DNA from: Rhizobiaceae bacterium
GTDB lineage: Bacteria; Pseudomonadota; Alphaproteobacteria; Rhizobiales; Rhizobiaceae
Assembly: GCA_019635775.1 (NCBI GenBank)
Contig: JAHBYU010000006.1
Span: 62,001-126,000, forward strand
Length of the DNA stretch: 64,000 nucleotides
Direction of reading: 5' to 3'
A program made the position numbers and the translations under genes. The notes beneath the pieces were generated by a model, which did no database searches, had not been told where the DNA came from, and worked only from the letters and a program-made list of their open reading frames with translations. Below, piece after piece: positions 17,148 to 27,819 of the stretch (position 1 is the stretch's first letter; each line of letters begins with the position of its first letter).

Positions 17148-17780
17148 ATGAGAGACCCCGTCGAACACTACATGAACCTCGTGCCGATGGTGGTCGAGCA
17201 GACCAACCGCGGTGAGCGGGCCTATGACATCTTTTCGCGTCTCCTGAAGGAGCGCATCATTTTCATCACCGGCCCGATCGAGGACGGCATGGCGTCGCTG
17301 GTTTGCGCTCAGCTTCTGTTCTTGGAGGCCGAGAATCCAAAGAAAGAGATTAATCTCTACATCAATTCGCCAGGCGGCGTCGTAACGAGCGGTCTGGCCA
17401 TGTACGACACGATGCAGTTCATAAAGCCACCAGTTGCCACGCTGTGCGTTGGACAGGCGATGTCAGCGGGCTCCCTCCTCCTGCAGGCCGGCGAGAAGGG
17501 CATGCGGTTTTCGACACCAAACGCCTCGATCATGGTCCATCAGCCGTCAGGCGGGTACCAGGGGCAGGCAACCGACATCATGATTCATGCCCAGTGGACC
17601 GAAGCCCTGAAGCGCAGGCTCAACGAGATTTACGTCAAGCACACGGGCCAGGACTACGAGACGATCCACAATGCCATGGAACGTGATCGCTTCATGACGA
17701 CGGAGCAGGCGTTGGAGTTTGGGTTGATCGACAAGGTGATCACGTCGCGCGAGGCGATGGAAACGCCCGCCTCGACCTGA
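17148..17780 (+). CDS. clpP: ATP-dependent Clp protease proteolytic subunit
   Basis: ClpP forms the double-heptamer serine protease chamber served by ClpX and ClpA. The 210-residue protein has the catalytic triad Ser106 in [12 protein letters not shown], His131 in IMVHQPSGG and Asp180 in MERDRFMT, plus [15 protein letters not shown] 17148 gives [20 protein letters not shown], a standard start with a cleavable propeptide-like leader; a longer in-frame start is not conserved. It is followed 305 bp downstream by clpX, the classic clpP-clpX-lon order. Confidence 0.98.
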   Translation: MRDPVEHYMNLVPMVVEQTNRGERAYDIFSRLLKERIIFITGPIEDGMASLVCAQLLFLEAENPKKEINLYINSPGGVVTSGLAMYDTMQFIKPPVATLCVGQAMSAGSLLLQAGEKGMRFSTPNASIMVHQPSGGYQGQATDIMIHAQWTEALKRRLNEIYVKHTGQDYETIHNAMERDRFMTTEQALEFGLIDKVITSREAMETPAST

Positions 17781-18085
17781 TGATTCGTTGGATGGGCCGG
17801 TTTTATCCGCTGCTGCCCATGACGCATTTTTGACGTGGCCTGCGGCATTTCGGTCACAATTAGCTGTTTCCTCCCCAGGAGGGACCGCCTACGTTAAGGC
17901 TATGTTGATTTACGACGGCTTAGCTTTATCGGGGCTTGTTGCGAATCATTGCCGCACATGTCGAATGTGTATTTCGTGACGATGCGTGTCGGGCATGTCT
18001 GCTGGCGTCGGCGGACTTTCGCTCTATATTGCAGGGGAGGTGTTCGCCCAGAACCGGGCGGCGCTACGGAAAGGACAAAGACGAA
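17781..18085. other. clpP-clpX intergenic region
   Basis: About 305 bp with no gene. A short dyad CTCCCCAGGAGGG lies near 17872-17884. The region should hold the clpX promoter, but no convincing -35/-10 pair was recognised. Confidence 0.45.
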
Positions 18086-19369
18086 ATGAGCAAAGTCGGC
18101 AACAGCAGCGGCGGCGGGGACTCCAAGAATACGCTTTACTGCTCGTTTTGCGGCAAGAGCCAGCATGAAGTCCGCAAGCTGATCGCCGGCCCGACGGTGT
18201 TCATCTGCGACGAATGCGTCGAGCTCTGCATGGACATCATCCGTGAGGAGAACAAGAGCTCCATGAAGGTGGCGCGCGATGGCGTGCCGACCCCGCAGGA
18301 GATACTGAAGGTCCTGGACGACTATGTGATAGGTCAGCCCTACGCCAAGCGTGTACTGTCCGTGGCGGTCCATAACCACTACAAGCGCCTCGCGCATGCC
18401 GGCAAAAACAACGATGTCGAGTTGGCGAAGTCGAACATCCTGCTGATCGGTCCGACCGGCTGCGGCAAGACGTTGCTTGCGCAGACGCTTGCGCGCATCA
18501 TCGACGTTCCGTTCACCATGGCCGATGCTACGACGCTCACGGAAGCGGGTTATGTCGGCGAGGATGTCGAGAACATCATCCTGAAGCTTCTCCAGGCGGC
18601 CGACTATAATGTGGAGCGGGCGCAACGGGGCATTGTCTATATCGACGAAATCGACAAGATCAGCCGCAAGTCCGACAATCCGTCGATCACGCGTGACGTG
18701 TCGGGCGAGGGCGTGCAACAGGCCCTCCTCAAGATCATGGAAGGCACTGTTGCGTCCGTGCCGCCGCAGGGCGGCAGGAAGCACCCACAGCAGGAATTCT
18801 TGCAGGTGGATACCGCCAACATCCTGTTCATCTGCGGTGGAGCTTTTGCTGGTCTCGACAGGATCATCTCGGATCGCGGCCGCAAAACATCGATCGGCTT
18901 TGGCGCGACGGTGGCCTCGCCTGAGGATCGCCGCTCTGGCGAGTTGTTCCGCCAGGTCGAGCCTGAAGATTTGCTGAAGTTCGGCCTGATTCCGGAGTTC
19001 GTCGGTCGTCTGCCTGTTTTGGCAACGCTCGAGGACCTCGACGAACCGGCGCTGATCCAGATTCTGACCGAGCCGAAAAACGCCTTGGTTAAGCAGTATC
19101 AGCGTTTGTTCGAGATGGAGAATGTGGAACTGACCTTCCACGAGAACGCATTGTCGGCGATCGCCAAGCGCGCCATCGAGCGCAAGACAGGCGCGCGCGG
19201 CCTGCGCTCCATCATGGAAGCGATCCTGCTCGACACGATGTTCGAACTTCCCGCGCTGGAAGGCGTGCAGGAAGTGGTTATCTCGGAAGAAGTGGTGTCC
19301 GGCAACGCCCGGCCGCTGTATATCTATACCGAGGCCAAGGAGAAGAAGGACAGCAAGGCCAGCGCGTAA
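18086..19369 (+). CDS. clpX: ATP-dependent Clp protease ATP-binding subunit ClpX
   Basis: ClpX is the AAA+ unfoldase that recognises tagged substrates and feeds them to ClpP. The 427-residue protein has the N-terminal zinc-binding domain with Cys19, Cys22, Cys41 and Cys44, Walker A GPTGCGKT (122-129), Walker [11 protein letters not shown], and the ClpP-docking IGF loop in [12 protein letters not shown] 18086 with AAAGGAC upstream gives the expected N-terminus. It follows clpP and ends at a strong terminator shared with the converging DUF1513 gene. Confidence 0.98.
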   Translation: MSKVGNSSGGGDSKNTLYCSFCGKSQHEVRKLIAGPTVFICDECVELCMDIIREENKSSMKVARDGVPTPQEILKVLDDYVIGQPYAKRVLSVAVHNHYKRLAHAGKNNDVELAKSNILLIGPTGCGKTLLAQTLARIIDVPFTMADATTLTEAGYVGEDVENIILKLLQAADYNVERAQRGIVYIDEIDKISRKSDNPSITRDVSGEGVQQALLKIMEGTVASVPPQGGRKHPQQEFLQVDTANILFICGGAFAGLDRIISDRGRKTSIGFGATVASPEDRRSGELFRQVEPEDLLKFGLIPEFVGRLPVLATLEDLDEPALIQILTEPKNALVKQYQRLFEMENVELTFHENALSAIAKRAIERKTGARGLRSIMEAILLDTMFELPALEGVQEVVISEEVVSGNARPLYIYTEAKEKKDSKASA

Positions 19370-19390
19370 GCGTTGCGGCCCTGAAGCAGA

Positions 19391-19421
19391 ACGAAACGGC
19401 GCCTTCGGGCGCCGTTTTCGT
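19391..19421. terminator. bidirectional terminator after clpX
   Basis: ACGAAACGGCGCC and GGCGCCGTTTTCGT pair around a TTCG tetraloop. T-runs flank both sides, serving clpX and the converging DUF1513 gene. Confidence 0.88.
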
Positions 19422-19429
19422 TTGCAGGA

Positions 19430-20728
19430 TCAAACCGCCGTGATGTGGCTGTGGCCGAAGAACACCGGGTAGAGGCAGAGGTCACGTACGAGGCGGTGGG
19501 TGCCGCGCTCGAAGACGAACAGGTTTTCCCAGTGGCCGGTGACGCAGTAGTGCTTGCCGTCCGGCAGAAACGTCACGCCGGCCGGATAGCGCAGTCCGAC
19601 GGTACGCGTATCCAATATGTTGGAAACGGCGCCTGTCGCGCCATCGAAGACCATCACATGATGCGTGGTGGGGTAGGTGGCGATCGCCTCGTCGTGTTGT
19701 TCGTCGTAGCGGATCGACAGGCCGTGCCGCATGAGCTTCGTGGCCGCTGCATCGCCCATCTTGGTCAGACGGTTGCGGGAGGCGTCGTATCTTAGGGTCG
19801 CGGCGGCCATATAGTTGTAGCCGGGGTCTGTGGTTATGTCGCTTTCGTGGGCAATGTTCTCGTTCGCCAGTTGGCGTGCGTCCGCTTTGTCGTCGCCATA
19901 ACGCGCTTGGATCGCGAAAATGCGGTCGAGCCGTCCAGCCGCGAGATGGCGCAGTTCGGTGTCGCTTCGGCCGGTGATACGCTTGTCGGCCAGCTTGCCG
20001 CTGGAGACTTCCACCACGGTGATCGAAGCCTGCACGACCTGGCGGGGAATCGTGTACTGGCGTGTCTCCGCCGAAACGGTCGACCCGTAGTTGGCGGCGA
20101 CGATGTATTTGCCGTCGGCGGTGAGCCGGATGTCGTGCGGATCGATGCCGTAGGTGGAGTAGGTCCCATCGATCTTCAGCGTCTTGGGGTCGCGGATCGT
20201 CAGCCGGCCATAGTGCCGCTCCGCCTTGCCCTGCCAGGGCTGGTAAGGTGCGCGCTCGGACAGGATCGCGGTCCTGCCGCCATCGAGATAGATGGCGTGG
20301 CCGCCGCCGCGCCAGCCATCGCCCAGCGAGGGACCTATCGCGGCCAGTTCCAGCGTATCGGGATCGAAGGCCGTGTGCTGCTCGCCGTCCATGGAGCAGA
20401 GCACGCCGATCGAACGATCTGGAGCGACCTCGACGTCGTGCGCCGCGACCGGAAGAAGCGTCTGCCGGGTGGATCCGTCGAAGCCGATCCGTGTAAGCAT
20501 CTTGTATAGCGGCTGTCCACGGGTGGCCCGATTGAAGCGGCGGTTCTGCGCCAGCGGCTTGCCATTCGCGTAGGCGCTGTCAGGGAAATAGCCCGGCACG
20601 TAGACAGCCACGTCCTTGAGGTCGGACTTGCTTGCCGTGGGCTGCTTCGCCTTTGCGTCGTCGGTTGCCGTTGCGGCAAGCGCAAGGAGCGCGCCACCCG
20701 TCAGAAGGCTGCGCCGATCAACAGCCAT
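19430..20728 (-). CDS. DUF1513 exported beta-propeller-like protein
   Basis: The 432-residue product starts with a twin-arginine-like leader, DRRSLLTGGALLALAATA, and then a repeating architecture of short beta-rich blades (for example GGGHAIYLDGGRTAILSERA, DPHDIRLTADGKYIVAANYG, RYPAGVTFLPDGKHYCVTGH). This matches the DUF1513 family, predicted exported seven-bladed propellers that often sit near iron-uptake genes. No such genes are near here. The Tat motif is imperfect (RRSLL), so Sec export is possible. The function is unknown. It converges with clpX. Confidence 0.85.
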   Translation of the reverse strand: MAVDRRSLLTGGALLALAATATDDAKAKQPTASKSDLKDVAVYVPGYFPDSAYANGKPLAQNRRFNRATRGQPLYKMLTRIGFDGSTRQTLLPVAAHDVEVAPDRSIGVLCSMDGEQHTAFDPDTLELAAIGPSLGDGWRGGGHAIYLDGGRTAILSERAPYQPWQGKAERHYGRLTIRDPKTLKIDGTYSTYGIDPHDIRLTADGKYIVAANYGSTVSAETRQYTIPRQVVQASITVVEVSSGKLADKRITGRSDTELRHLAAGRLDRIFAIQARYGDDKADARQLANENIAHESDITTDPGYNYMAAATLRYDASRNRLTKMGDAAATKLMRHGLSIRYDEQHDEAIATYPTTHHVMVFDGATGAVSNILDTRTVGLRYPAGVTFLPDGKHYCVTGHWENLFVFERGTHRLVRDLCLYPVFFGHSHITAV

Positions 20729-21064
20729 GACGATTGCTGAACGCGATAGGGTTGGCCGAAGGGAGCGATATACGCACAGCAGCAACCAATTGACGAAAAA
20801 ACCTTCTTTTGAACCGCCTTGATACCTTACGTTGTCTAAGAAGTGAACGAAGCGGTAGCCTTGCGCTATGTGCACGCCAGGGTGCCGTCATCGCCAATGC
20901 CCTTGATCTTTACCGCCTTCCTATCCAATTAACCACTAACAGGCGCTGGCCCGAATTTCGTGCTCAGAATCCACATATCGTGTTACGTAGTAGGCGAGAA
21001 GGTTGGTGGCCGCTAATATGAGATTCGCGGTTGGCTGTAAGCGGCCGCGAGGAAAGGTAATAAG
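20729..21064. other. divergent upstream region of lon and the DUF1513 gene
   Basis: About 336 bp without a gene. It holds the possible heat-shock promoter of lon at 20902-20925 and is AT-rich around 20920-21000. No tRNA or other RNA gene is recognisable. Confidence 0.5.
20902..20925 (+). promoter_or_regulatory. possible RpoH (heat-shock) promoter of lon
   Basis: CTTGAT (20902-20907) and CCTATC (20920-20925) resemble the sigma-32 pattern of alphaproteobacteria, but the 12-bp spacer is shorter than in the clpP case. The lon start is 140 bp further on. Confidence 0.4.
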
Positions 21065-23482
21065 ATGGCCAAGATATCCCGGACTTCCGGTGACGGTGGT
21101 GTTTTTGCAGTCCTCCCACTGCGCGACATTGTCGTTTTCCCGCACATGATCGTTCCGCTCTTTGTTGGGCGCGAGAAGTCGATCAAGGCGCTGGAAGAGG
21201 TCATGAGTGCCGAAAAGCAGATCATGCTGGCGACGCAGAAGAACGCCGCCGATGACGATCCTGCTGCAGAAGGGATTTACGAGGTTGGCACGCTCGCCAA
21301 CGTCCTGCAGTTGCTCAAGCTTCCTGATGGAACCGTGAAGGTTCTCGTGGAGGGAACAGCGCGTGGCAAGATAACCGCCTTCACTGAGCGCAGTGATTTT
21401 CATGAGGCGCATGCCGAAGTGTTGCACGAGCCTGACGAGGAGGAAATCGAGATCGAGGCCTTGGCCCGCTCGGTTGTCTCGGACTTTGAGAACTACGTGA
21501 AGCTCAACAAGAAGATTTCGCCTGAGGTTGTCGGCGCGGCGAGCCAGATCGACGACTATTCCAAGCTCGCCGATACGGTTGCCTCGCATCTCGCGATCAA
21601 GATTCCCGAGAAACAGGAAATGCTCGGGACACTTTCCGTGAAGGAGAGGCTCGAGAAGGCTATGGGCTTCATGGAGGCGGAGATCTCCGTTCTTCAGGTG
21701 GAGAAGCGCATCCGTTCGCGCGTCAAGCGTCAGATGGAGAAGACCCAGCGCGAGTACTACCTCAACGAGCAGATGAAGGCCATACAGAAGGAACTCGGCG
21801 AGGGCGAGGATGGCCGCGACGAAGCGGCTGAAATCGAGGCGCGCATCAAGAAGACGAAGCTCTCCAAGGAAGCCCGCGAAAAGGCGGAAGCCGAACTGAA
21901 GAAGCTGCGTTCGATGTCGCCGATGTCGGCCGAATCGACGGTGGTTCGCAACTACCTCGACTGGCTGCTGTCGCTGCCTTGGTCGAAGAACTCGAAGGTG
22001 AAGACCGACCTGAATTTTGCTCAGGAGGTGCTCGACACCGATCATTACGGCCTCGACAAGGTCAAGGAGCGCATCGTCGAATATCTCGCGGTTCAGAGCC
22101 GGCAGAAGAAGATAAAGGGTCCGATTCTCTGCCTCGTAGGTCCTCCCGGCGTCGGCAAGACGTCGCTCGGCAAGTCGATCGCGAAGGCGACCGGACGCGA
22201 GTTCGTTCGCATGGCGCTCGGCGGCGTGCGTGACGAGGCCGAAATCCGCGGTCATCGCCGCACCTACATCGGCTCGATGCCCGGCAAGGTCATCCAGTCG
22301 ATGAAGAAAGCGAAGAAGTCGAACCCGCTGTTCCTGCTCGACGAGATCGACAAGCTCGGCCAGGACTATCGCGGTGATCCGTCTTCGGCGCTTCTTGAGG
22401 TGCTGGATCCGGAGCAGAACGCGACGTTCATGGATCACTATCTTGAGGTCGAGTACGACCTGTCGAGTGTGATGTTCGTGACGACGGCCAATACGCTGAA
22501 CATCCCCGGTCCGCTGATGGACCGCATGGAGATCATCCGTATCGCCGGCTACACGGAGGACGAGAAGGTCGAGATAGCCAAGCGGCACCTGATGCCGAAG
22601 GTCATTCGGGACCACGCCCTGCAGCCTAAGGAGTTTTCTGTCGACGACGAGGCTATCCGTGCGGTCATTCAGACCTATACGCGGGAAGCCGGTGTGCGCA
22701 GCCTTGAACGCGAGCTGATGAAGCTGGGGCGCAAGGCGGTGACCGAAATCCTGAAGTCCAAGAAGCAGAGTGTGAACATCACGCCGGAGAATCTCTCCGA
22801 TTATCTGGGTGTCCCACGCTTCCGCTACGGGCAGGTCGAATCCGACGATCAGGTCGGTGTGGTTACCGGTCTCGCGTGGACTGAGGTTGGTGGCGAGTTG
22901 CTGACAATCGAAGGCGTGATGATGCCCGGAAAGGGCCGCATGACTGTTACTGGCAACCTGAAGGACGTGATGAAGGAGTCCATCTCTGCTGCGGCGTCTT
23001 ACGTCCGCTCCAGGGCTATCGACTTCGGCATCGAGCCCCCGCTCTTCGACAGGCGTGATATACACGTCCATGTTCCCGAGGGCGCGACTCCGAAGGACGG
23101 TCCGTCGGCTGGCGTCGCAATGGTCACCGCAATTGTCTCGGTCCTGACCGGTATCCCCGTGAGGGCAGATGTCGCTATGACTGGCGAGATAACGTTGAGA
23201 GGCAGGGTTCTGCCGATCGGAGGCCTTAAGGAAAAGCTTCTTGCGGCGCTTCGCGGTGGGATTAAGAAGGTGTTGATCCCGGAGGAGAATGCCAAGGATT
23301 TGGCAGATATCCCGGAAAACGTGAAGAGCGGCATGGAAATCATCCCGGTCAGCCGGGTGGGCGAAGTCTTGAAGCATGCGCTCGTTCGCATGCCAGAGCC
23401 GATCGAATGGGTGGAGCCGACGACACCTCCATCTACGGTAGTTGACTCCAGCGACGACGGCGGCAAGACGCTGGCTCACTGA
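21065..23482 (+). CDS. lon: ATP-dependent protease Lon
   Basis: Lon is the soluble AAA+ protease that degrades misfolded and regulatory proteins. The 805-residue protein has the N-terminal substrate domain ([20 protein letters not shown]), a coiled middle, Walker [13 protein letters not shown] near 359, Walker [13 protein letters not shown], and the Ser-Lys dyad in [11 protein letters not shown] (Ser near 681) and [10 protein letters not shown] (Lys near 724). Length is standard for bacterial LonA. It sits between clpX and hup as in many alphaproteobacteria and ends at a terminator. Confidence 0.98.
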   Translation: MAKISRTSGDGGVFAVLPLRDIVVFPHMIVPLFVGREKSIKALEEVMSAEKQIMLATQKNAADDDPAAEGIYEVGTLANVLQLLKLPDGTVKVLVEGTARGKITAFTERSDFHEAHAEVLHEPDEEEIEIEALARSVVSDFENYVKLNKKISPEVVGAASQIDDYSKLADTVASHLAIKIPEKQEMLGTLSVKERLEKAMGFMEAEISVLQVEKRIRSRVKRQMEKTQREYYLNEQMKAIQKELGEGEDGRDEAAEIEARIKKTKLSKEAREKAEAELKKLRSMSPMSAESTVVRNYLDWLLSLPWSKNSKVKTDLNFAQEVLDTDHYGLDKVKERIVEYLAVQSRQKKIKGPILCLVGPPGVGKTSLGKSIAKATGREFVRMALGGVRDEAEIRGHRRTYIGSMPGKVIQSMKKAKKSNPLFLLDEIDKLGQDYRGDPSSALLEVLDPEQNATFMDHYLEVEYDLSSVMFVTTANTLNIPGPLMDRMEIIRIAGYTEDEKVEIAKRHLMPKVIRDHALQPKEFSVDDEAIRAVIQTYTREAGVRSLERELMKLGRKAVTEILKSKKQSVNITPENLSDYLGVPRFRYGQVESDDQVGVVTGLAWTEVGGELLTIEGVMMPGKGRMTVTGNLKDVMKESISAAASYVRSRAIDFGIEPPLFDRRDIHVHVPEGATPKDGPSAGVAMVTAIVSVLTGIPVRADVAMTGEITLRGRVLPIGGLKEKLLAALRGGIKKVLIPEENAKDLADIPENVKSGMEIIPVSRVGEVLKHALVRMPEPIEWVEPTTPPSTVVDSSDDGGKTLAH

Positions 23483-23512
23483 TAAAATGTCGATTGCTGC
23501 GTCGCAGCACAC

Positions 23513-23541
23513 AAAGCCGGGCCCTTGGGTCCGGCTTTTTT
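23513..23541 (+). terminator. rho-independent terminator after lon
   Basis: AAAGCCGGGCCC and GGTCCGGCTTT pair around a TTG loop and are followed by a T-run. A second small dyad (CCCCGG-ATTT-CCGGGG, 23551-23566) follows. Confidence 0.85.
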
Positions 23542-23670
23542 GTTTGAAAACCCCGGATTTCCGGGGGTTTCAGCCACTTTTTCGCTTGGTTGTGAAGCCG
23601 GTTCTTTCTAAAGTCCGCTTCCTGCCGGAGTGAGTCTTTCGTCCGGTTTTTCTCATGGAAGGGAAGCTTT

Positions 23671-23943
23671 ATGAACAAGAACGAACTGGTGGCCGCAGTG
23701 GCGGAAGAAGCCGGCATCGAGAAGGGCAAGGCGCAGGCTGCGGTCGACGCGGTCTTTTCGGTAATCACCGGCGAGTTGAAGAAGGGCGGCGACGTCCGCC
23801 TTGTAGGCTTCGGCAATTTCTCCGTGTCCAAGCGCGCTGCCTCGACCGGCCGTAACCCCCAGACCGGCGCTGCCGTCAAGATTCCCGCCCGCACCGTGCC
23901 GAAATTCTCGGCCGGCAAAGGCCTGAAGGATGCAGTGAACTGA
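23671..23943 (+). CDS. hupB: DNA-binding protein HU
   Basis: HU is a small dimeric nucleoid protein that bends DNA with little sequence preference. The 90-residue product begins MNKNELVAAVAEEAGI and has the family signature GFGNFSVSKRAASTGRNPQT, including the beta-arm with RNPQTG and KIPARTVPKF. Length is exact for the family. A strong site GGAAGG precedes the start. It follows lon, a conserved order, and ends at its own terminator. Confidence 0.97.
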   Translation: MNKNELVAAVAEEAGIEKGKAQAAVDAVFSVITGELKKGGDVRLVGFGNFSVSKRAASTGRNPQTGAAVKIPARTVPKFSAGKGLKDAVN

Positions 23944-23965
23944 TTTCGCACCTGATGCGGAATGG

Positions 23966-23994
23966 AAAAGCCGGGCCTAGTGCCCGGCTTTTTT
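23966..23994 (+). terminator. rho-independent terminator after hupB
   Basis: AAAAGCCGGGC and GCCCGGCTTTT pair around a short loop and run into six T. Confidence 0.92.
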
Positions 23995-24080
23995 GATCCG
24001 GTGCGTAACACTGCAGGGGTAGACTTGTTTCCGGCGCGGGGCAGCGAAAAGCCAACATTCTGCGCGAATACGGCTTCAGA

Positions 24081-24434
24081 TCAGCGCCGCATAGCGTCTA
24101 GAATTACCTGATCGACTTCCGGCTCCAGCGCCGAAATGTCTGCAATGAGCCGCTTGAGCCGTTTCGCAAGTTCCAGGTCTTTGTTGGGTGGTACGACGAA
24201 GGTCGATTGTTCCTCTGAAAGCCCTACTCGATCAGGACTCGCGAGATATGCGCGAATTCGTTCAAGGCGGCTGAACTTCAAACCGCATCTGCCGGTTTCG
24301 TGGTTGCTAATGTGCTGGCGTGATATTCCGAGATGGGCGGCCAGTTGCTCCTGGGTTCTATTGGCGGCTTTGCGCATCGCCTTGATTTCGCGGCCAAGAT
24401 CGACATCAATTTTGACGAGATTTCTAGCTTTCAC
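24081..24434 (-). CDS. XRE-family helix-turn-helix regulator
   Basis: The 117-residue protein has one N-terminal Cro/CI-type HTH: REIKAMRKAANRTQEQLAAH for the first helices, then LGISRQHISNHETGR as the turn and recognition helix. The C-terminal half is charged, with no known domain. I chose GTG 24434 because AGGTGG lies five bases upstream; GTG 24443 is an alternative. A near-palindrome CACCTATAAGTG (24441-24452) overlaps the start region and could be an autoregulatory site. It sits between hupB and alaS with no obvious partner, so a chromosomal orphan or toxin-antitoxin remnant is possible. Confidence 0.82.
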   Translation of the reverse strand: MKARNLVKIDVDLGREIKAMRKAANRTQEQLAAHLGISRQHISNHETGRCGLKFSRLERIRAYLASPDRVGLSEEQSTFVVPPNKDLELAKRLKRLIADISALEPEVDQVILDAMRR

Positions 24435-24440
24435 GACATC

Positions 24441-24452
24441 CACCTATAAGTG
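24441..24452. promoter_or_regulatory. possible operator at the XRE gene start
   Basis: CACCTATAAGTG is a 12-bp inverted repeat with one wobble pair per arm, directly at the translation start. A second weaker dyad, CAATC-N13-GATTG, lies at 24460-24482. Confidence 0.3.
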
Positions 24453-24547
24453 TACGTCGCAATCTTCATCTATTGCAGATTGTATTTGAACCAACTGATA
24501 ATTGCATTTACTCTAAATGCGCAACCGGAACTTGCACGTTCAGCTTT

Positions 24548-27217
24548 TCAGCCCTGTAACGCAGTCCTGACCGCAGCGATCGCATCGGCAGCCTTGGTGG
24601 CGTCCGGACCGCCAGCCTGCGCCATGTCGGGACGCCCGCCGCCGCCCTGGCCGCCAAGTGCGGCAGACGCGGCGCGCACGAGATCAACTGCGCTAAAACG
24701 TTCGGTCAGGTCATCGGTCACGCCGACGACCACGCTTGCCTTGCCATCTTCACCCGTTCCGACAAACACCACGACGCCCGAGCCGAGAGACGTCTTGCCG
24801 GCGTCCGCGAGGGACTTCAGGTCTTTCGGCGCGACGCCGGTTACGGTCTTCCCAAGGAAGCCAACGCCCCCGACGACTTCCTTCTCGTCCGCCGGCCCCG
24901 TACCCCCGGCAGCGCCACCTCCGAGGGCCAGTTTCTTGCGCGCGTCGGCAAGCTCGCGCTCAAGCTTCTTGCGCTCGTCTAGCAATGCCTCGACACGTGC
25001 CGGAACGTCGCCGGGCGCGACCTTGAGCGTTGCGGCGACGGTCTTCAGACGGCGCTCCTGTTCGTCGAGATATCGCCGCGCGGCTTCACCTGTCAGCGCC
25101 TCGATACGACGAACGCCGGCGGCGACCGCGCCGTCGGACACGATACGCACGAGCCCGATGTCACCCGTCGATCTTACGTGCGTTCCGCCACAGAGCTCCA
25201 CAGAGTAGGGGCGGTTTGCCTTGGCGCCGTGCAGGCCGGTGCCCATTGATACGACCCGAACCTCGTCGCCATATTTCTCGCCGAAGAGAGCCATCGCGCC
25301 TTCTGCGATGGCGTCGTCCACCGACATAAGGCGCGTGGTGACCGGGCTGTTCTGCACGACAATCTCGTTGGCCATGCGCTCGACCTCTTCCAGTTCCTCG
25401 GGAGAGATCGGCTTGTTGTGGGAAATGTCGAAGCGCAGGCGCTCCGGCGCAACGAGCGAACCTTTCTGGGCCACATGCGTGCCAAGTATTTCGCGCAACG
25501 CCTCGTGGATGAGATGGGTTGCGGAGTGGTTGGCGCGCAGCCTCGAGCGACGGGCGTGGTCAACCTTCAACTCCACGGCCGCGCCGGTCCTGAGCGTTCC
25601 CTTCTTCACCCGTCCGATGTGGACAAAGAGGCCATCGGCCTTCTTTTGCGTGTCGGTGATCTCGATAGCGAGCCCGTCGCCGGTGATGAAGCCCGTGTCG
25701 CCCATCTGCCCGCCGGATTCGCCATAGAACGGCGTCTGGTTGACGATGACAGCAACCTGGTCGCCCTCGTTCACCTGTTCGACGACTGCGCCGTCCCTGA
25801 CCAGCGCCAGCACGATGCCTTCCGCCGCTTCAGTCTCGTAGCCCAGGAATTCGGTAGCGCCCGCCTTTTCCCGAACGGGGAACCAGATCGTTTCCGTAGC
25901 GGCCTCGCCGGACCCGGCCCAGCTCTTGCGCGCTTCCGCCTTCTGGCGCTCCATTGCGTCCTGGAAACCGTCCAGGTTGACGGAGATCGCGCGCTGGCGC
26001 AGCGCATCCTGGGTCAGGTCGAGCGGAAAGCCATAGGTGTCGTAGAGCTTGAATGCGGTTTCGCCATCCAGCATGTCGCCCGCCTTGAGCGAGACGGTCG
26101 CCTCCTCGAGCAGGCCAAGCCCACGCGCGAGGGTCTTGCGAAAACGCGTCTCCTCCAGTTTCAGGGTCTCCGTGATCAGGGCTTCGCCACGGCCGAGTTC
26201 AGGATAGGCCTGCCCCATCTCGCGGATCAGCGCCGGGACGAGCTTCCAGAGCAGCGGCTCGCTCGCGCCCAGCAACTGGCCGTGGCGCATGGCGCGACGC
26301 ATGATGCGCCTTAAGACGTAGCCGCGTCCTTCGTTGGACGGCAGAACGCCGTCGGCCACGAGGAAGCACGAGGAGCGCAGATGATCCGCGATCACGCGGA
26401 AAGACGCGACATTCTCGGCTTCCGGCCCGCGACCGAGCGCAGAGGCCGTCGCGTCGATGAGATGGCGGAACAGGTCGGTCTCGAAGACGCTCTCCACGCC
26501 TTGCAGGATCGACGCCATGCGCTCCAGACCCATGCCGGTGTCGATTGAGGGGCGAGGAAGGTCGATGCGCTCGTCTTTCGTCACCTGCTCGTATTGCATG
26601 AAGACGAGGTTCCAGAATTCCAGGAAGCGGTCGCCGTCCTCCTCGGGGCTGCCGGGAGGCCCGCCCCAGATATGCTCTCCGCAATCAATGAAGATCTCGG
26701 AGCAGGGGCCGCAAGGACCGGTATCGCCCATCGCCCAGAAATTGTCTGAGGTCGGTATGCGAATGATCTTGTCGTCCGAGAACCCGGCGATCTTTTTCCA
26801 AAGCTCGGCCGCATCGTCGTCGGTGTGATAGACGGTGACGAGCAGCTTGTCCTTCGGCAGCCCGAAATCCTTGGTTATGAGGTTCCAGGCGAGTTCGATG
26901 GCGCGTTCCTTGAAGTAGTCGCCGAACGAGAAGTTGCCGAGCATCTCGAAGAACGTCAGGTGGCGCGCCGTGTAGCCGACATTGTCCAGATCGTTGTGCT
27001 TGCCGCCGGCGCGCACGCTTTTCTGGGCCGTCGTGGCACGCGAATAGGGGCGCGTCTCCAAGCCGGTGAAGACGTTCTTGAACTGGACCATGCCGGCGTT
27101 CGTGAACATCAAAGTGGGATCGTTGCGCGGAACGAGCGGGCTCGATGCCACCACCTCGTGACCGTTCTTCCTGAAATAGTCGAGGAAGGTCGACCGGATA
27201 TCGTTCACGCCACTCAT
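24548..27217 (-). CDS. alaS: alanine--tRNA ligase
   Basis: AlaRS attaches alanine to tRNA-Ala and edits mischarged Ser and Gly. The 889-residue protein has the class II catalytic core ([32 protein letters not shown]), the editing domain zinc ligands in [12 protein letters not shown] and [13 protein letters not shown], and the glycine-rich C-Ala domain ending in a DHHA1-type segment ([12 protein letters not shown] then [18 protein letters not shown]). Length is normal. The leading strand on the other side of the gene holds only shadow frames. It is followed on the same strand, upstream, by a 600-bp gap and recA. Confidence 0.98.
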   Translation of the reverse strand: MSGVNDIRSTFLDYFRKNGHEVVASSPLVPRNDPTLMFTNAGMVQFKNVFTGLETRPYSRATTAQKSVRAGGKHNDLDNVGYTARHLTFFEMLGNFSFGDYFKERAIELAWNLITKDFGLPKDKLLVTVYHTDDDAAELWKKIAGFSDDKIIRIPTSDNFWAMGDTGPCGPCSEIFIDCGEHIWGGPPGSPEEDGDRFLEFWNLVFMQYEQVTKDERIDLPRPSIDTGMGLERMASILQGVESVFETDLFRHLIDATASALGRGPEAENVASFRVIADHLRSSCFLVADGVLPSNEGRGYVLRRIMRRAMRHGQLLGASEPLLWKLVPALIREMGQAYPELGRGEALITETLKLEETRFRKTLARGLGLLEEATVSLKAGDMLDGETAFKLYDTYGFPLDLTQDALRQRAISVNLDGFQDAMERQKAEARKSWAGSGEAATETIWFPVREKAGATEFLGYETEAAEGIVLALVRDGAVVEQVNEGDQVAVIVNQTPFYGESGGQMGDTGFITGDGLAIEITDTQKKADGLFVHIGRVKKGTLRTGAAVELKVDHARRSRLRANHSATHLIHEALREILGTHVAQKGSLVAPERLRFDISHNKPISPEELEEVERMANEIVVQNSPVTTRLMSVDDAIAEGAMALFGEKYGDEVRVVSMGTGLHGAKANRPYSVELCGGTHVRSTGDIGLVRIVSDGAVAAGVRRIEALTGEAARRYLDEQERRLKTVAATLKVAPGDVPARVEALLDERKKLERELADARKKLALGGGAAGGTGPADEKEVVGGVGFLGKTVTGVAPKDLKSLADAGKTSLGSGVVVFVGTGEDGKASVVVGVTDDLTERFSAVDLVRAASAALGGQGGGGRPDMAQAGGPDATKAADAIAAVRTALQG

Positions 27218-27430
27218 GAAAATGCCTTCTGAAGCGGGTCCTGAGCCCCGGATTTTGGTTGAGGCCTTTTAGCCGCCGCCCACAAGGCTGTCCAGAAACT
27301 CGCATCGGTGCCGGCGCTTGGGTAGGCGGGCACTCTTCAAACGCAGAGCACTCGGCCTTGCGGCGTGCGTGGCCGTTGCCACGCCCTGCCTTTCGCAGTC
27401 TGGCTTTTGCATTGGTCGGGAAGCGGGGCA

Positions 27431-27453
27431 CGAGGCCAAGCCTCTCAATTTTT
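27431..27453 (+). terminator. plus-strand terminator-like hairpin upstream of alaS
   Basis: GAGGC-CAA-GCCTC is followed by TCAATTTTTT on the plus strand. No plus-strand gene precedes it, so a short RNA divergent from alaS is possible. Confidence 0.45.
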
Positions 27454-27750
27454 TGGTACGTGGCCGGTCTCCCGTGCCCCGCCGACGCTTTCACCCCGAA
27501 GAGCGTGGGGTGGACTTGGCATTTGCGCCTCCACCGCTGACCCTCAAGGGGGCACGGGTCCTGGTGATCGACTCACTAAACTGCGCCACCGTCAGCGCAG
27601 CCGACCCGTACGTCGCCGCCCTTCCTGATACCCGGTGCGCACCAGGTTCCCGCAAGAGCGATGCGAGCAAGTATGCTGGAGGCGAGCAGAGCGTGGATGA
27701 ATTTCCACGAAAAAAATGCAGATGGGGGCTGAGGCTCGGCCATTGCAGTC

Positions 27751-27789
27751 CACAAAATAGAACCGCCGGCTGACGAAGCCGGCGGTTCT
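27751..27789 (-). terminator. rho-independent terminator of recA
   Basis: AGAACCGCCGGC and GCCGGCGGTTCT form a perfect 12-bp stem around a 7-base loop; on the minus strand it is followed by ATTTTGTG. Confidence 0.85.
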
Positions 27790-27819
27790 CATACTCTCAC
27801 TTGTATCAGCTTGCCGATG

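Larger units (their letters stand above)
27218..27819. other. 602-bp alaS-recA interval without a gene
   Basis: The interval holds several dyads: CGTGGC-CGTT-GCCACG near 27368-27383, a long-range pair GCGGGGCACG with CGTGCCCCGC, a plus-strand terminator-like hairpin at about 27431-27453, CACCCC/GGGGTG near 27491-27512, and the recA terminator. No reading frame has a ribosome site plus a recognisable domain. In many relatives a sensor kinase gene lies near recA and alaS; none is left here. Confidence 0.5.

Noticed and set aside
27241-27759. tmRNA, 6S RNA or RNase P RNA between alaS and recA
   Set aside because: No tag peptide, CCA acceptor, or conserved core of these RNAs was recognised; only unspecific hairpins.
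27318-27773. Plus-strand frame with a signal-peptide-like start
   Set aside because: The hydrophobic start is followed by low-complexity Pro/Arg-rich sequence and no domain; it spans the recA terminator and several dyads.
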